A stretch of 64,000 bases of DNA, from NCBI GenBank assembly GCA_035578155.1, contig JAPWDM010000015.1, forward strand, positions 7,007,209-7,071,208. The letters run 5' to 3'. Position numbers and translations under genes: made by a program. This document shows, piece after piece, positions 34,563-46,473 of this stretch. This DNA is from Brachynemurus nebulosus (Eukaryota > Arthropoda > Insecta > Neuroptera > Myrmeleontidae). The notes under the pieces were generated by a model. That model was given only the letters and a program-made list of their open reading frames with translations, was not told the origin of the DNA and did no database searches. Each line of letters opens with the position of its first letter. The stretch's first letter is position 1.

Positions 34563-37459
34563 CTACTGGGCCCTTTCTTCAGCCTTCTTTGTAGCCATAA
34601 TCTTCCCTACCATACCTTCCACTATTTTCCAATTCTCCTTGTTAGCGGACATCAAATCTATCATATTCCCTGCTGTGATGGTGTCCCCCACTGCAATGTT
34701 AGCCCCTTGCCTGATCCTTTCCCATCTGGCACACCTAAACAGGGTATGCTCTGGCGTGTCCTCTATATATAAATCTGCCATCCTCTGTTTTCCCAATTTT
34801 ACGTGTATATGTCCTAAAGGACCCATGGCCAGTTAGCACCTGTGTTAGGTAATAGTTTGTGGTTCTGTATTTACATCTGTGCCATTTCACCACGTCTTTA
34901 ATCAGTGTTTTGGTCCACTTGAGCTGTTTCTGTCCATGTCTCCCATCTTTCCTGCCATCTCTCGAGCGTCTGTCTCCGTAGCTCCTCCTTCGTTTCCCTT
35001 CCCCTTCCCAAGTACATTTCCCTTCTTTCTATCGCCAAAAGATCGATTGGCACAACTCCTGCCACCACCTCCAAAACCACTGTGGACACCGTCCTGTACG
35101 CACTTGTAATTCTTAGCAGCGCTTTCCTTTGCGTCCTTTCCAATATTTCTCTATATTTTCTAAAATACAGAGCCGGTGTCCACACCGACGCCCCAAATAA
35201 CAACATCGAGTGGACTACTTCTCCCAGTGCCCGCCTCTTTTCTTACCTTGGACCACCTATGTTTGGCATTATTCTTGCTAATGCGGCAGCCGCCTTCTCC
35301 GCCTTCATAGCAGCATACGTGACATGATTTGTAAACTTAAGCCATTGATCAATCATCATGCTCAAGTATTTTATTGCTTTCACTGGTCTCACGATTTGTC
35401 CTCGTACTTGAAATGTAGTACGCCTCCTATCCCTCGGACCCTTCAGGATGACAGCTTCTGTTTTTTCAGGAGCCAGTTCTAGCTCATTCCTAGTCATCCA
35501 CACATCAATTCTTCGTAGGGATTCATTCGCCGCATATATGAGGTTTTCCGCGTCTTTGGCGCACACCACCACAGCAAGATCGTCCGCGTATCCTATACAC
35601 TCTACCCCTTCCACCATTTCCAGTTCCAGGACATCGTTATACCCGACGTTCCATAACAGAGGGCCTAGCACAGAGCCCTGTGGGACCCCCGCCATAATTT
35701 CCAATTCCCCATTTTCCGTTACCAAGAGCTTTCTTTCACGTAGATACTCTCCAATTATACGAATTAGATAGTTCGATATCCCTTTCTCCTTTAATTTACT
35801 TATTTTAATCCTGTGTACCAAGCTATTGAAAGCGTTCCTCACATCTACTGTTATAAGGGCACACCATTTATAACTGGTCCCTTGTGCCTTGTTCACTAGA
35901 TAGCTTATTGCGTCGATCGTTGATCGCCCCTTCCTAAAGCCGTACTGATTTCCTGCCAAGCCCTCCTGATCTGCTAACTCCTTCTCGATCCTACTCCGTA
36001 GTAAGCCTTTATATAGCTTACCCAGAGTATCGAGGAGGCATAAAGGCCTATACGATGTCGCCAGTTTCATCGGCTTCTCCGATTTTGGAATCAGTACTAG
36101 CCTCGCGACTTTCCAGCAATTTGGAAAACTTTGGGATACCAGTACCCTATTCATGTTTTCCAGAATCCATTCTGGGGCCACCTCCATCACTCCTTTTATT
36201 GCCTCGGTGGGAATCCCGTCGGGTCCCGGCGCCTTTCCAGTCTTCATCCCCTCCACCGCCTTCCTGAGCTCTTCCATATCAAAAGGTTCAACCTCCGTCT
36301 GCATTGGAGGGACCGTCCAATAGGAAATTCGCCTGGGGAACAATTCATTCGCAATTTCACCCTTTCTATCCGGGTCCATTCTGTACGGCATCGCCGCGAA
36401 TTTCCCCCTCACTATTTGGTATCCCTGTCCCCACACATTGTCCTCCAATTGTTCGCACAACTCCCTCCAATGTTTCTTTTTTGCCAGGATAATGGCCTTT
36501 TTGAGGTTTCTCCGGCCCACCTTATATGCCTCTTGCTTAGCTTCTATTTCATTTTGTGTTACCCTCCTCCCTCTCATTCTGGTGAGCCTCCTCCTCATCG
36601 CATTGCATATTTTCCCCATTTGATTAATCCCTTCGCTCCACCAGTAGGGTTTGGCTTGTCCAGGGTCTTCCTATCTAGAGGTGGCAAAACTAATACCATC
36701 CTTGATGTATCTCCGAAATTCCTCCGCATTTTCTTTCTGCCCCTGTCTCCCTTTTACGGTGATCTCCATGTAGGCCTTAAAGACTTCCCAATCCGTCCGT
36801 CCCCTTCTCACCTCTTTTATCCTCCTTGCGCCCACCCCATCTACTGCAAAGAATATATAGGAATGGTCGCTTAGTGTTTCTTCTTCCATCACGCACCATT
36901 CACGCACCTTACCTGCTAGAGTGTTATCGCAGCACGTGACATCGATAAACGATCTCGACTGCCCTCTTATGAAAGTTGGGGCATCACCCTCATTTAGGAT
37001 GACCATGTCTAGTTCTGCCACCCACTCCATAAAATATTCTCCCCTTTCATCACTACTGGGCGATCCCCACTGCGGTGACTTTGCATTAAAGTCACCAAGG
37101 ACAACAAAGCTACCCTGCAAGTTTCGCACCTCCGTCATTACTTCATCTATATACTCTTTAAAATCCTTTATGTGTATATTAGGTGAAACATAGCACCCAG
37201 CAACACAGATATCCCTTAAATGTAAGCAGAGAAAGCCCCTTTTCCTCCTAATTTTATTGATCTCTAGTGATCTATTTATTATAACAATGGCCACGTCCTC
37301 TTTAAGATCACTAAACCATTTATTACTCCTGACCATGTTCTTATTTGGCTCACTCATAACCACAATGTCTGCCCCCTTCTCCATTGCCGTCGCTACCGCC
37401 TTATTCGCCGCAACCCTTTTCCTCATTGCATTGACCTGTAGGACTTTGAGCGAAGCCAT
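34563..37459 (-). pseudogene. LINE ORF2 (endonuclease-RT), two stops and two frameshifts
   Basis: Starts at the ATG at 37459. The AP endonuclease shows LKVLQVN, MSEPN, VLGDFNAKSPQWGS and LSDHSY. An in-frame TAG at 36671-36673 and an in-frame TAA at 35243-35245 interrupt an otherwise continuous frame through the RT (GKAPGPDGIP, NQYGFRKGRSTIDAI, AGVPQGSVLGPLLWN, YADDLAVV). Past 35206 the thumb and connection continue. Frameshifts near 34900 and 34790 precede the C-terminal DTPEHTLFRCARWE zinc-binding motif. It belongs to the R1 clade by domain order and motifs. The element nicks its target and copies its RNA there. Confidence 0.85.
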
Positions 37460-37465
37460 ACTTAG

Positions 37466-39429
37466 TAGTTTAGTGACCTAGCCTAGTTATTTAGCCCTCC
37501 CTGGGACCTCCTCGGTCTCTCTCTTTCTAGTAATTTCTTATAATGAGGGCACTTAGTTGTGTCTGCTCTGTGCCCAGCCCGATTACAACTATTGCAATAT
37601 GCGGGATTGCAATACTGCACCCTTTTGCCCTGTGCCCGGCCTGTCCACACCTCAGACACTCATCTCCCCTTTCCTTTGCGCTTGCGCATTTGCTTGACTT
37701 ATGTCCAAACTCCAGGCATCTATAACATCTTGTGATAGACAATCTTTCTTTAATCTCGGCCTCCGTCCACCCCACCCTAATTTTACTATTCGTTAACAAC
37801 AAACGAGCCGCTTCCTTGGGAACCTCTATCGCCGCTGTTTTAGTCTCGTTCCTGTTGACCATTACATTTTTTATTTCCACCTTATCCTCCTCGATATTGC
37901 TCTTTTCGCTCACAGCCCTCCTTATATCCTCTTCCGTGCCGTCAGCCTCGATGCCCATGATGAAGAGGCCTGTCGTAGCTCTCTGGATAGGCACCTCCAT
38001 ATCTCCTCTATTTCCCTCCTCAATTTGCCCGCTATTTCCGCCTCCGGGACTGCCAGCAATAGGCCACCCTTTCTCGTCTTCCTTATGCTTTTGATCTTTA
38101 CCCCTATCTCATCTATATTGATGGTGTCCTTAATCTTTTTCAGTAGATCTGCATGAGTACCACCTTTCCCCACCTTTACTAGCACAGTCTCGTCTCGTTT
38201 GTTCTTTCCCGCCACTTCCTTTGATTGTACCACTTTGTCCGCTTTTGGCCCTTTACGGCTGTTCTGGCTCCTGCCCTCCATTATGAGTTCCACCTTATGA
38301 TTCTCGTTCCTGAATATAAACTCTATAGTTTTCCTCATGTACTTGGGGTTTAAGCCGTTCACTATCATAATAGCAAGTTCTTTCCCTCCGTGCTTTGCAA
38401 TCACTTCCTTGGCTGTCATTAACCAGTTGTACATTTCCTCCATATCAACCAGCCCGTCCTTGTTAATCGTTACCGATAAAATGTAAATATGCTTATTTAC
38501 CTTAAACCCCCCTCCTCTGCTAGTAAATGACTTCGCATTGTATTCAATAAATTCTAAGCGTCCGTCCTCCATATCATCATCCATGATATTTAGAATCCCT
38601 GGGTACTTTTCTAGCAAGTCCATCACCAGCCCCCTGTCCTTAGACCCCGCTAGATTATGGAGGCACAATATGTCTTGGTTTGGTTTTACATTTGGCAGAT
38701 TACCCTCTCTAATGGCTATCTTGTATACTTCTTCCGGCCAGTCCATATGTAGGAGCGGAGATAGGTCCTGAAAAATACAGCCCTTATCCAGTTTATCCTC
38801 AATCTCCGGCTCCTTTGTATCCATATTTACTTGTAACCCCTTCTCCTGCATCATTAAGCTCCTTTCCTCAGTCTGGGTGATGGCTTCCGCCTTATGCACC
38901 CCCGAATCTAAACTGGTCTCCGTCGTCTCTTCTACCTCCTGGTACCTTCTATTCATGGCCTCGACCGCTCGGTACAATCTGTCTACCTCTTCCTTTATGT
39001 TCGTTTTAGTATTAGGCGCGTTTTTAATCACATCCGCCAAGTTCTTCGTATACTTCGTAACGGCTGCCCTTCTCACAATTCCCCCGTTGCCTTTGCTACG
39101 TTTACATCCATCTCCGCTTTTTCGTGTTCTACCTTCGGTGGCGAATCCTGTCATTGTCGCTTTTTGGATTGCTGCACCTCTTCATCAAGGCATATTACCT
39201 CCATGTTTGCTTCGTTACCCTTTTCCCCCTTTGATGTTCCTGTGGGTACTTCGCTCTCCTTAGCAGCAACAACAGTAGCGGTTGGAGCTTTCCTCTGTAA
39301 TGTTCGCTCAAGCCAATCCGCATAGTCGCATCTTTCAGCTTTCCTACCCTCTGTCAATGAGTTGGCCCGTTCCCTGGGCGGTGACCTTCTTACCACAGTA
39401 CTTCTCTTAAAAGGATTATCCTCCGTCAC
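37466..39429 (-). pseudogene. LINE ORF1 (Gag-like, CCHC knuckles), frameshifted
   Basis: A first frame (39429-39151) encodes a 92-aa N-terminus. Its stop overlaps the ATG of the next frame (39154-37922) in ATGA, so this step could be either a frameshift mutation or stop-start reinitiation. The second frame holds a coiled-coil and charged region. A third (38000-37527) carries the zinc knuckles CYRCLEFGHKSSKC and CLRCGQAGHRAKGC. A further shift near 37625 restores CNSCNRAGHRADTTKC. The protein should bind the element RNA. The breaks near 38000 and 37625 make this copy defective. Confidence 0.78.
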
Positions 39430-40380
39430 TTCTGTAACTTTAAGTTGGCGCTAGCCCTTCCTTCCAAAGGGGTGGGAACCCCCGATTTTTGTTGTTTTGA
39501 CACTTTTATCAATTTTTAAACTAATTTTTAAAATTATTAAACTTTTATCAATATTTATTTCCATTTAATAATACTAAAAGGTTTATTTAAAAGAATAACG
39601 TGAGATGGTAACAGGAAGAATTCCGTTTCCCCGCACAAAGGGGCAGGAAAGGTGCGGTTGCGACGGCCGAGTCCAGGGCCTCCGGTGGCCTCGGAGAGCC
39701 CCCCCTCCCCATACGTGCTGTAGGGTCCCAGTCCGGTCGCCATTCGGCACTATAACTCACATCGAGATTTTTCGCTAGTTGATAGGGCAGCCAGGGCGTG
39801 TTGGCTAGACCGCCCCGGGCCCCTGTACTACCCAGTGACCCAGGAGTGCCCAACCTGGTTTTCTCTCTGTACCCTCCGGACGACAGGAACGTCAGCCCCC
39901 GCCTCCGCACCATCGGCCCACGGCACGTCCACAGAAAAAACTTCACCGCTCCGTCTCCCGCTTCACTCAGGGAGGCTTTTAAAGAGAACCCCGAGAAGCT
40001 CTTGACCCCTAACACAAGCGTGCTTGCGGTCCCCGTTCCCAGACCACGTCTGAGGCTACGGTATGCTGGTTTGATTTCGGAGTTTACGTCCCCTAGCCTT
40101 TGACGACCCAACGCCATACCATGCAAGGCAACATGGGAGATGCCTATTTAGTGGCGGCACCAACTCGCCACGTCGCATTCGCTTCACTGAGCATTGTGGC
40201 ATTTGCTGCAATAACCGGCCCCACCACAGGGCCACTCTACCACGCTCTCCGCTCCTGCCGTCCATTGTCCGCGGTTGCTTATTTGCCGACGCTTATTCGC
40301 AGCTAACCCTCATATCTGAGGGTCGTTCCACTATCCGCAAGCCGGTGGACGCGCCTGGTAGCCTGAACCGGGCCCCAGGA
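39430..40380 (-). other. GC-rich 5' UTR of the R1-clade LINE
   Basis: Clearly richer in G+C than the surroundings. It contains long fortuitous frames on both strands (for example 40126-39587, minus) without a recognised domain. The last 100 bases before ORF1 are AT-rich. Confidence 0.6.
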
Positions 40381-40566
40381 AACTAAACTAACCTAACCAA
40401 AACCAACCTCACCACCTAGTTTTTATATCCAAGTCGAAGTATATTGCTAAAACTAACTAAACTAACCTAACCAAAACCAACCTCACCACCTAGTTTTTAT
40501 ATCAAAGTCGAAGTATATTCCTAAAACTAACTAAACTAACCTAACGAAAACCAACCTCTCACCACC
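40381..40566. repeat. 74-bp tandem satellite, right block
   Basis: Same unit as the left block, CTAG starts at 40416 and 40490 (74 bp apart). It begins with AACTAAACTAACC, which is also the end of the left block. This is the continuation of the array beyond the LINE. Confidence 0.92.
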
Positions 40567-41621
40567 TATAATCTAAAGCTAACAAATTCTTATATTAAAG
40601 TTGAAGTCTAGCGTTATCTTAATACGGTGTGATGCACCCTATAATCTACAACGTTGTGCGTCCTAGTTTATAAACCACGATTCATTCTGTATACACACGG
40701 TATACATCGCATATATCGTAGATGTGGTATATTCTCTCTGAATATTTACGACGTACACATTTAAAATGGCTGAAAATAAAAAGTTAAATGGTTATATTTA
40801 TTTAAAAAAAATTTGTTTAAAACTTTTATTACACGCTTGTAACGGTTTTTTATTTATTTATTTTTTTTGAACAATTCTCCATTTTTACGGTTTCTTATTA
40901 GTAAATAATAATAAATAATACAATTAATTGCGTTAAATTAGTTGTTATATCAAAAATGTCAGTCACATTTAAAATGTGATAATTAATAATAAAATACAAT
41001 TATTTTTAATAAAAACATGTGTCCGCGCTTTAACTCTTTAGATACAATAATTTCCAGTCACATTTGTTTTGCAGCAAAATTTGTGAATTTGTGTTTGCGC
41101 AACTTGTTAAGCGACTGACGAATTCGAATTATTGCTAACTAATGCTTGTTTATTAGTGAACAACGAATTTGAACCTTTTTGTTAGTTTTCAAAATAAAAT
41201 AATATATTGTGGTTTCGTGAACACAGTTTACAAGAACGTGAACGGCAATTTGCTACTGAATGATTCGAATGCAGACAATTCAGACAGTTTCAAAGATTTA
41301 ACCAATTTAAAACGTTCTGATGGAGAAATCTTTTTTAAATTTTAAGATGCGTGAATGAAATGAGATCCCTTGCAATGGGTGCAAACAATTTTTTGTGATG
41401 AATGACGTGACACAAATGATTTTTACGAATATTATGTAACTGGCCAACTGCTGAGGAATTGTTATCCCGTTGCCAAACATTCTAATACTTGACATCGTTC
41501 CGTTAAAAATGCTATAAATTAATCAAATTTAGGCAATTGTGTCCATATTAAGAATTCTTCCTACAATTTGTTAATAAAGATTTCCCTTTAAGGACCCACA
41601 AAAAATACAAAATATAAAGTA
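40567..41621. other. AT-rich DNA, no gene seen
   Basis: Begins as a decayed version of the satellite (TATATTAAAGTTGAAGTCTA), then has no recognisable feature. Confidence 0.5.
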
Positions 41622-41667
41622 TTCGCTAAACCGGTTTCGCCTACTTTTGTAGCCCTCTTCAGAAGCA
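41622..41667 (-). ncRNA. Hammerhead-ribozyme-like motif of a Penelope-like element
   Basis: The minus strand reads CTGAAGA, a stem-loop GGCTAC-AAAA-GTAGGC, then GAAAC and CGGTTTAGCG. This reproduces the type-I hammerhead core (CUGANGA, stem II, GAAA, self-complementary short stem III ACCGGU). Stem I can form from GCT/AGC pairs, with one U-U mismatch next to the core. Stem II has one internal mismatch. It lies about 600 bp downstream of the GIY-YIG end of a Penelope-like element on the same strand, where such ribozymes are known. Probably a slightly decayed copy. Confidence 0.55.
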
Positions 41668-42180
41668 TAAAATATAAAATTAAAAACCATAAATATAATA
41701 AATATAAAAATCAGAAATATAGTAAAACCAGAAATATAAATATAAAAATCAGAAATATAGCAAATATAAAAACCATAAATGTAATATGAAAATAAAATAA
41801 AGGATTAGGAAAAATATTTTCCTTCGTTAAAAATATATAAATATAAAAATAATAATAATAAAACAACCAATAAATATAAAAATAAAATAGAAATAGAAAT
41901 ATATAAATATAAAAATAAAAATAAAATTAAAACAATGTAAAAATAGAAGTAAAAGTGTATAAAAACAACAATAAAAATAAAAATGGGAAACATGGGAAGG
42001 GAAAATATATAAAAATAAAAACAACAATAAAAATAAAAACAAATATAAAAGTGAAAATATATAAATATAAAAATAAAAACAACAATAAAAATAAAAATAC
42101 CATATCCATTAACTTCAAAAACACAATATTTGCATAAACATCATTTTGATGATAACCGTGAGTTTTAAACAAATATCAAA
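41668..42180. repeat. Low-complexity AAATATAAA-rich tract
   Basis: About 450 bp of simple AAATATAAAAA/CAATAAAAATAAAAA-like sequence between the ribozyme-like motif and the Penelope coding end. All frames here are artefacts of composition. Confidence 0.8.
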
Positions 42181-42199
42181 TACTCTGAAATGAAGGCCT

Positions 42200-42970
42200 G
42201 TTTTATACGATTTCTCGTCAAAATTCTCGTGTTCTGATTGGTTCCGGTATTTGGACCAGTCACGAGATAGGTGGGTTCCACTGAGGGAGCCTTCCTAGCA
42301 CACAGACTGTATAGATGAGAGAAGGAAACTTATCATTATTCAAAGTGTTCTTTCCCATCCTACTGATATACACACTTTCGTAGGCATCCAGTTTAAGTGG
42401 ATTAGATACTAATTTCAACAACTCAATCTCACCAACCCGATAACCCGTTTCGTGTACATGAGAGGCCACTGCTGACTTTTCACTACGACCATATCTGATA
42501 TGTGCAACGTGTTCTTTGTATGTACATTCAGAGGCCGTTGTCTTTGTCCGATGTAATGCTGATCACAATTTTGACAATTAATTTTATATATTCCAGACTT
42601 TTGAAGATCCAGAATTCGGTCCTTCGTATTACCCAGCAATGAACTTAATTTATCATTGGCCGTATAAGCTTCCTGTATGTTCGTGTTGAAGTTCTTCATA
42701 GCATTAGAACCCGATATCGATTTTTTGCCGTAAAAGGTTAAAGACGTTCCTAGGACCGGCTCCTTCACTTTAACCGTTGTACTGTCCTTAATTGACTTTC
42801 GCTATTTTGCCCTCCTTAATATTCGCTCGATCAACTTGGACGAATATCCATTAATGACAGCTACGCTTTTGATATACTTCTATTTCTTGTCATAACTGGA
42901 TTAAGATAATCGAAAAGGAATTAACCTGTTAATTAAAAAATTTCTGACTCCAATGGTAAAAGGAATCACT
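42200..42970 (-). pseudogene. Penelope-like element C-terminal fragment (linker plus GIY-YIG)
   Basis: From about 42970 leftwards the minus strand gives a linker (VAVINGYSSKLIERILR), then SLLGNTKDRILDLQKSGIYK, the INCQNCDQHYIGQ nuclease start and, after a frame change near 42470, SAVASHVHETGYRVG. The GIYK...YIGQ motif is the GIY-YIG signature. RT is absent. It is a different sequence family from the Penelope at 16-17 kb, with YIGQ rather than YSGQ. Confidence 0.72.
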
Positions 42971-43017
42971 TGGAATAAATCTGTCAACATTAGTCGGTTT
43001 GCGATAAATATCGAACA

Positions 43018-43026
43018 TATATATAT

Positions 43027-43106
<80 letters not shown>

Positions 43107-43121
43107 GTGTATATATTATAT
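43018..43121. repeat. (TA)n microsatellite with (CA) patch
   Basis: TA repeats with an ACACACACA interruption, ending at a small MITE. Confidence 0.9.
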
Positions 43122-43122
43122 A

Positions 43123-43256
43123 CAGGGTGTAAAGGAAATAACTCTTATCATTTTGAGGGGTGACGCGACTCTTAATTCCGAAAAAATTCCTGCCCTTTTA
43201 GTGTCTACAGGGTGTTCTGAGTCACCCCTCAAAAGGACCTCACTTATTTCTCTGAC

Positions 43257-43262
<6 letters not shown>
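43123..43262. mobile_element. ~140-bp MITE between (TA)n tracts
   Basis: The ends CAGGGTGTAAAGGAAATAA and TTATTTCTCTGACACCC are imperfect inverted repeats, as are the inner GAGGGGTGAC/GTCACCCCTC. TA borders both sides. A related sequence (AGGGTGGACAGTAAATAACTC) sits inside both palindrome arms near 45960 and 50360. Confidence 0.65.

Positions 43263-43344
<82 letters not shown>
43263..43344. repeat. (TA)n microsatellite
   Basis: About 80 bp of pure TA between the MITE and the sequence flanking the palindrome. Confidence 0.95.
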
Positions 43345-43349
<5 letters not shown>

Positions 43350-43480
43350 GTGAACCGTAACGACTGCCCCAAATTACACCAATTAGTAATACATGATAAA
43401 CTGAACAAAAAACCTTAATACCACTTTTTGCTAGAACGTAACTTTTAAAAAAAAATTTGAGAACCACTGGTTGCCCACAT
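43345..43480. repeat. Outer flank related in inverse to 53725-53871
   Basis: Its reverse complement shares TGGTATTAAG, TTTTTTGTTCA and GGTTCACCT with 53725-53871. The similarity is clear but much weaker than within the palindrome arms. Confidence 0.6.
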
Positions 43481-43534
43481 ACCTTTACCAACACATGCAG
43501 TAGTAGGAATATAGCGGTTCTGGAACCACCTTCC

Positions 43535-43568
43535 CACCTGCCGACTTTTTGAGTGACCTCGGCAGGTG
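43535..43568. repeat. Subterminal hairpin of left arm
   Basis: CACCTGCCGA at 43535-43544 pairs perfectly with TCGGCAGGTG at 43559-43568 across a 14-base loop. The mirror copy is at about 52740-52773. Confidence 0.8.
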
Positions 43569-44126
43569 TTAAAACTACCGAGGCGGTTCTAGAAGCCTCC
43601 GGCGGTGGGTGGAGCAAAATTTTTTTCTAGCCTAGTGGAACTTGATCCAACCTAAGAGAACCTAAGGAAATTTGGTGTAACCTAACAAAATTTTTCTAAC
43701 CTAAGAATTTCCCTAATAGATGGCGCAGCCACCTTCGAGCTTTGTAAATTCACTGCTAGATGGCGCAGCTACCTTTGATAGCGTTGCTAGTCTGGATTCC
43801 TGTATGTAAGTTTGAAAAATTGTTAATAGATGGTGCTGAAAATCCTTTTTGATAGTTAAAAGATGGCGTTGCTAGTCGGAACCACCGCGAATTCTGTACC
43901 TAGATTCAAAATTTTATCATATTTTTATCTAAAAACAGGTTTAAACTGTTAGCTGACGTCATTAGAAGATTTCTGTCTAATATGCGAAAAATGACTTTTA
44001 TCGTATGATTTCATATTTTATCTGAAAACGGGTTTATACAGGTTTTCTCTAAATAAAAACACATTTTTTTGTTTTAATAAATTTATTTAAAAGAAATATT
44101 TTTTACAATAAAATATTTAAATGTTA

Positions 44127-44633
44127 TTACAATAATATTTGTATATGGATATGACATTTTCCATGGCGCATGTTCCATGCTCCGGAATGATGGCCGCATC
44201 GAGGGCTAGTGTATGTTGATGTTATGATTCTCAACTTGGGGCAAATTGTTATTTCTTCAAAGTTCATTATGGGCGCTGATGGTAGTAGTCGTTTCAAATA
44301 GCGCACTTTTTCTTCTCCTTTCGTATAAATGATTCGAGTTCCGTATAGATTGTTTATTAAAATGTACTGTAGTTCCTCGTATTCAATATGTCCATCCATC
44401 CAGGAGAACCCATGATGTTTTTTCCGCAACCAGCGAGCTGTGCGTTGATCTTTTTCACTTAATCCACAAAACGGTATTGGTGATTTGAATACATAGTGCT
44501 GTAGTATATAATCTTCACCACAATTTTCTTCGGAAGAATCGAATTTCAACACAGCCAATTCCTTTATGTAGAATTTCCCATTTGTTGAATTTGGAAATCC
44601 TTGGAAGTCAACAATTGCTGCGTCGGTCTTCAT
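44127..44633 (-). CDS. 168-aa protein of unknown function, left copy
   Basis: Starts at the ATG at 44633 and stops at 44127. Conserved-looking blocks, judged against the divergent copy at 63566-64000, are VFKSPIPFCGLSEKDQRTARW, KHHGFSWMDGHIEY, IYTKGEEKVRYLK and TSPRCG. The N-terminal AAIVDFQGF, an Asp after hydrophobic residues, and the later Lys-Gly and C..H motifs recall an RNase H-fold 3'-5' exonuclease. That is a guess. The last ~20 residues look frameshifted: another frame gives GTCAMENVISIYKYYCN, which matches the C-terminus of the third copy. AATAAA-type signals follow. TGACGTCA motifs lie on both sides. Confidence 0.65.
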   Translation of the reverse strand: MKTDAAIVDFQGFPNSTNGKFYIKELAVLKFDSSEENCGEDYILQHYVFKSPIPFCGLSEKDQRTARWLRKKHHGFSWMDGHIEYEELQYILINNLYGTRIIYTKGEEKVRYLKRLLPSAPIMNFEEITICPKLRIITSTYTSPRCGHHSGAWNMRHGKCHIHIQILL

Positions 44634-44639
44634 TGTACG

Positions 44640-45823
44640 AAGTCTAGAGTCAAACTGTTCAGCTTAGAATTCAGCAACTAATGTTTTATTTAAAATAAAA
44701 CTGAATTTTATAGGTGTGAGCTTGCTTAAGTAAGTCGTGTGTATGTATGTTTTACTGACGTCATTAACAGATATATTGCTACTAATACTACGAACGAAAA
44801 TTTCAGTCTAATATGTAAAAATAAAAATTATGTTATAATTTGCTTTATTTTAAGTACAAACATTACTCGAATATTATAATTCGATATAAAATTCACATAA
44901 TTGTGTATGTATATTTGCTACTATGAACCTTATGTAACTTAAATAAACGACTATTTATAGAAATAAAGTTAGTTTTTATTCATATACAGATTTTTTGCTA
45001 GCAAAAGTAATAAGTTTTAAAACTATTATCAATGTTATAAAAAATTAATTTTGAAATTAAAGGTACACGCTATAGAAAGGTTCACGCTATAGCGTATTAA
45101 TTTATATTTTATAAAAAATAATTTCTTAACTATGTAAGTATATGTAATATTATTTATGTGTATTTTTTAACGATACAAAGTTATAATCACATATAGCAAA
45201 CTGCTGACGAAGTGCATTCCACACGTTACCGTATCGTATATGTATGTGAAGTACATCTCAAATGTAGCAAGTGTACCTACTTGTTTAAATTTTTATAAAC
45301 GAAATTTATACCAAAATGAAAATTTGATTGTAAAAAACTAGGAAATTCTATCAATATTAGAAAATTTATTTTCAAGAATCGTATTATTGATACTAAAAAT
45401 TTATTTCGAATAAGAACCTATTCATTTAACGTAAAATGTTTAGCCACCGATAATGTACTAGAAATTAAAACGATTTCTTTCTGTGTAATAAAACTAGCAT
45501 ATTTTTTTATAAACTGAGCACTCAAAATTGATAGGAAAATTCTGGTTTCCTAGATAGTTATGTTAAGATACGCTTTTTAGGATTAAAAAATTAATGTTGT
45601 GCTAACCTTTCTACTCCTAACTAAAAGCATTTATACAGTTTAAAACATTTTTTAATAAAAAAATCGATAGTTTTAGACAATTTAAACAATACCCATATAT
45701 ATCCATATGATGAAAATTGTAATTTGGATTGTGTATTACCCATGTCTGCTTTTAAACTATTTGCAGTCTAATTTTATAAAAACACCTAAAAATTATCTGT
45801 TACTATATGTAAATAATAAAAAT

Positions 45824-45909
<86 letters not shown>

Positions 45910-46470
45910 CTAAGCAAACGAATTGAAAATGTAATTTTATACCATAAGAATAAATATATAGGGTGGACAGTAAATAACTCTCATAATTTTTAAAGAGCGG
46001 ATGAAAACTTTAATTTTGGATTACGAAATTTTATTTTTTTTCCGGAGTTAAGCTGCATTCAATTAATTAACCCTTTCCTGCTCAGCAGTTTTACATCATT
46101 ACTGTTCAAACTATACTTCAAATTAACAAATCATTAATAACATGGGTAAATACTTATTAGCAAGAATTACATAGTTTACACATATGTTCTATCGCACCAG
46201 AATGTTAATAGGACAATGCGATTTAATTGCCTATATTCAGGAGCAAGCAAAAACATTACCTATTTTAATAGCTTAGAAAATACACATTACATTTTTTTTC
46301 GTTGTAAGAACAATCATTTCGGTGATCTTTTTTAACGAATTACTAAAATTGCTTAAGGAGTGTGGTATGTAAGAAATAACAACACTCACATAATTTTAAA
46401 ATAATTAACATACAGCTATTGGAAAAGTTACAAAGATTTTTTTAACAACTTATTAAATGTTGATAGCTTA
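44640..46470. other. Non-coding part of left arm
   Basis: AT-rich. Contains TGACGTCA near 44758, repeated ACGCTATAG words near 45068-45093, (TA)n at 45826-45907 and an AGGGTGGACAGTAAATAACTC motif near 45960. It is mirrored at 49850-51670. Confidence 0.7.
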
Positions 46471-46473
46471 TTT

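Larger units (their letters stand above)
33924..40380 (-). mobile_element. R1-clade non-LTR retrotransposon, near full length
   Basis: The minus-strand element runs from a GC-rich 5' end at 40380 to a short poly(A) tail (T run at 33924-33931). It sits within the 74-bp satellite. AACTAAACTAACC occurs on both outer sides, either a 13-bp target duplication or simply the satellite repeated. It encodes an ORF1 with three CCHC knuckles and an ORF2 with an AP-endonuclease, RT and C-terminal zinc region, the R1/SART/TRAS arrangement. A few stops and frameshifts suggest a fairly recent but inactive copy. Confidence 0.88.

Noticed and set aside
34537..39263. Plus-strand frames such as 36131-36874 and 38877-39263
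   Set aside because: They are antisense shadows of the GC-richer R1-clade LINE, whose minus-strand domains are unmistakable.
39587..40126. 179-codon minus frame in the LINE 5' region as an extra gene
   Set aside because: No domain, low-complexity Gly/Arg-rich, in a GC-rich 5' UTR where stops are rare.
41805..42172. Minus frames of FLFLYIYF-type composition
   Set aside because: Translation of a low-complexity A-rich tract.
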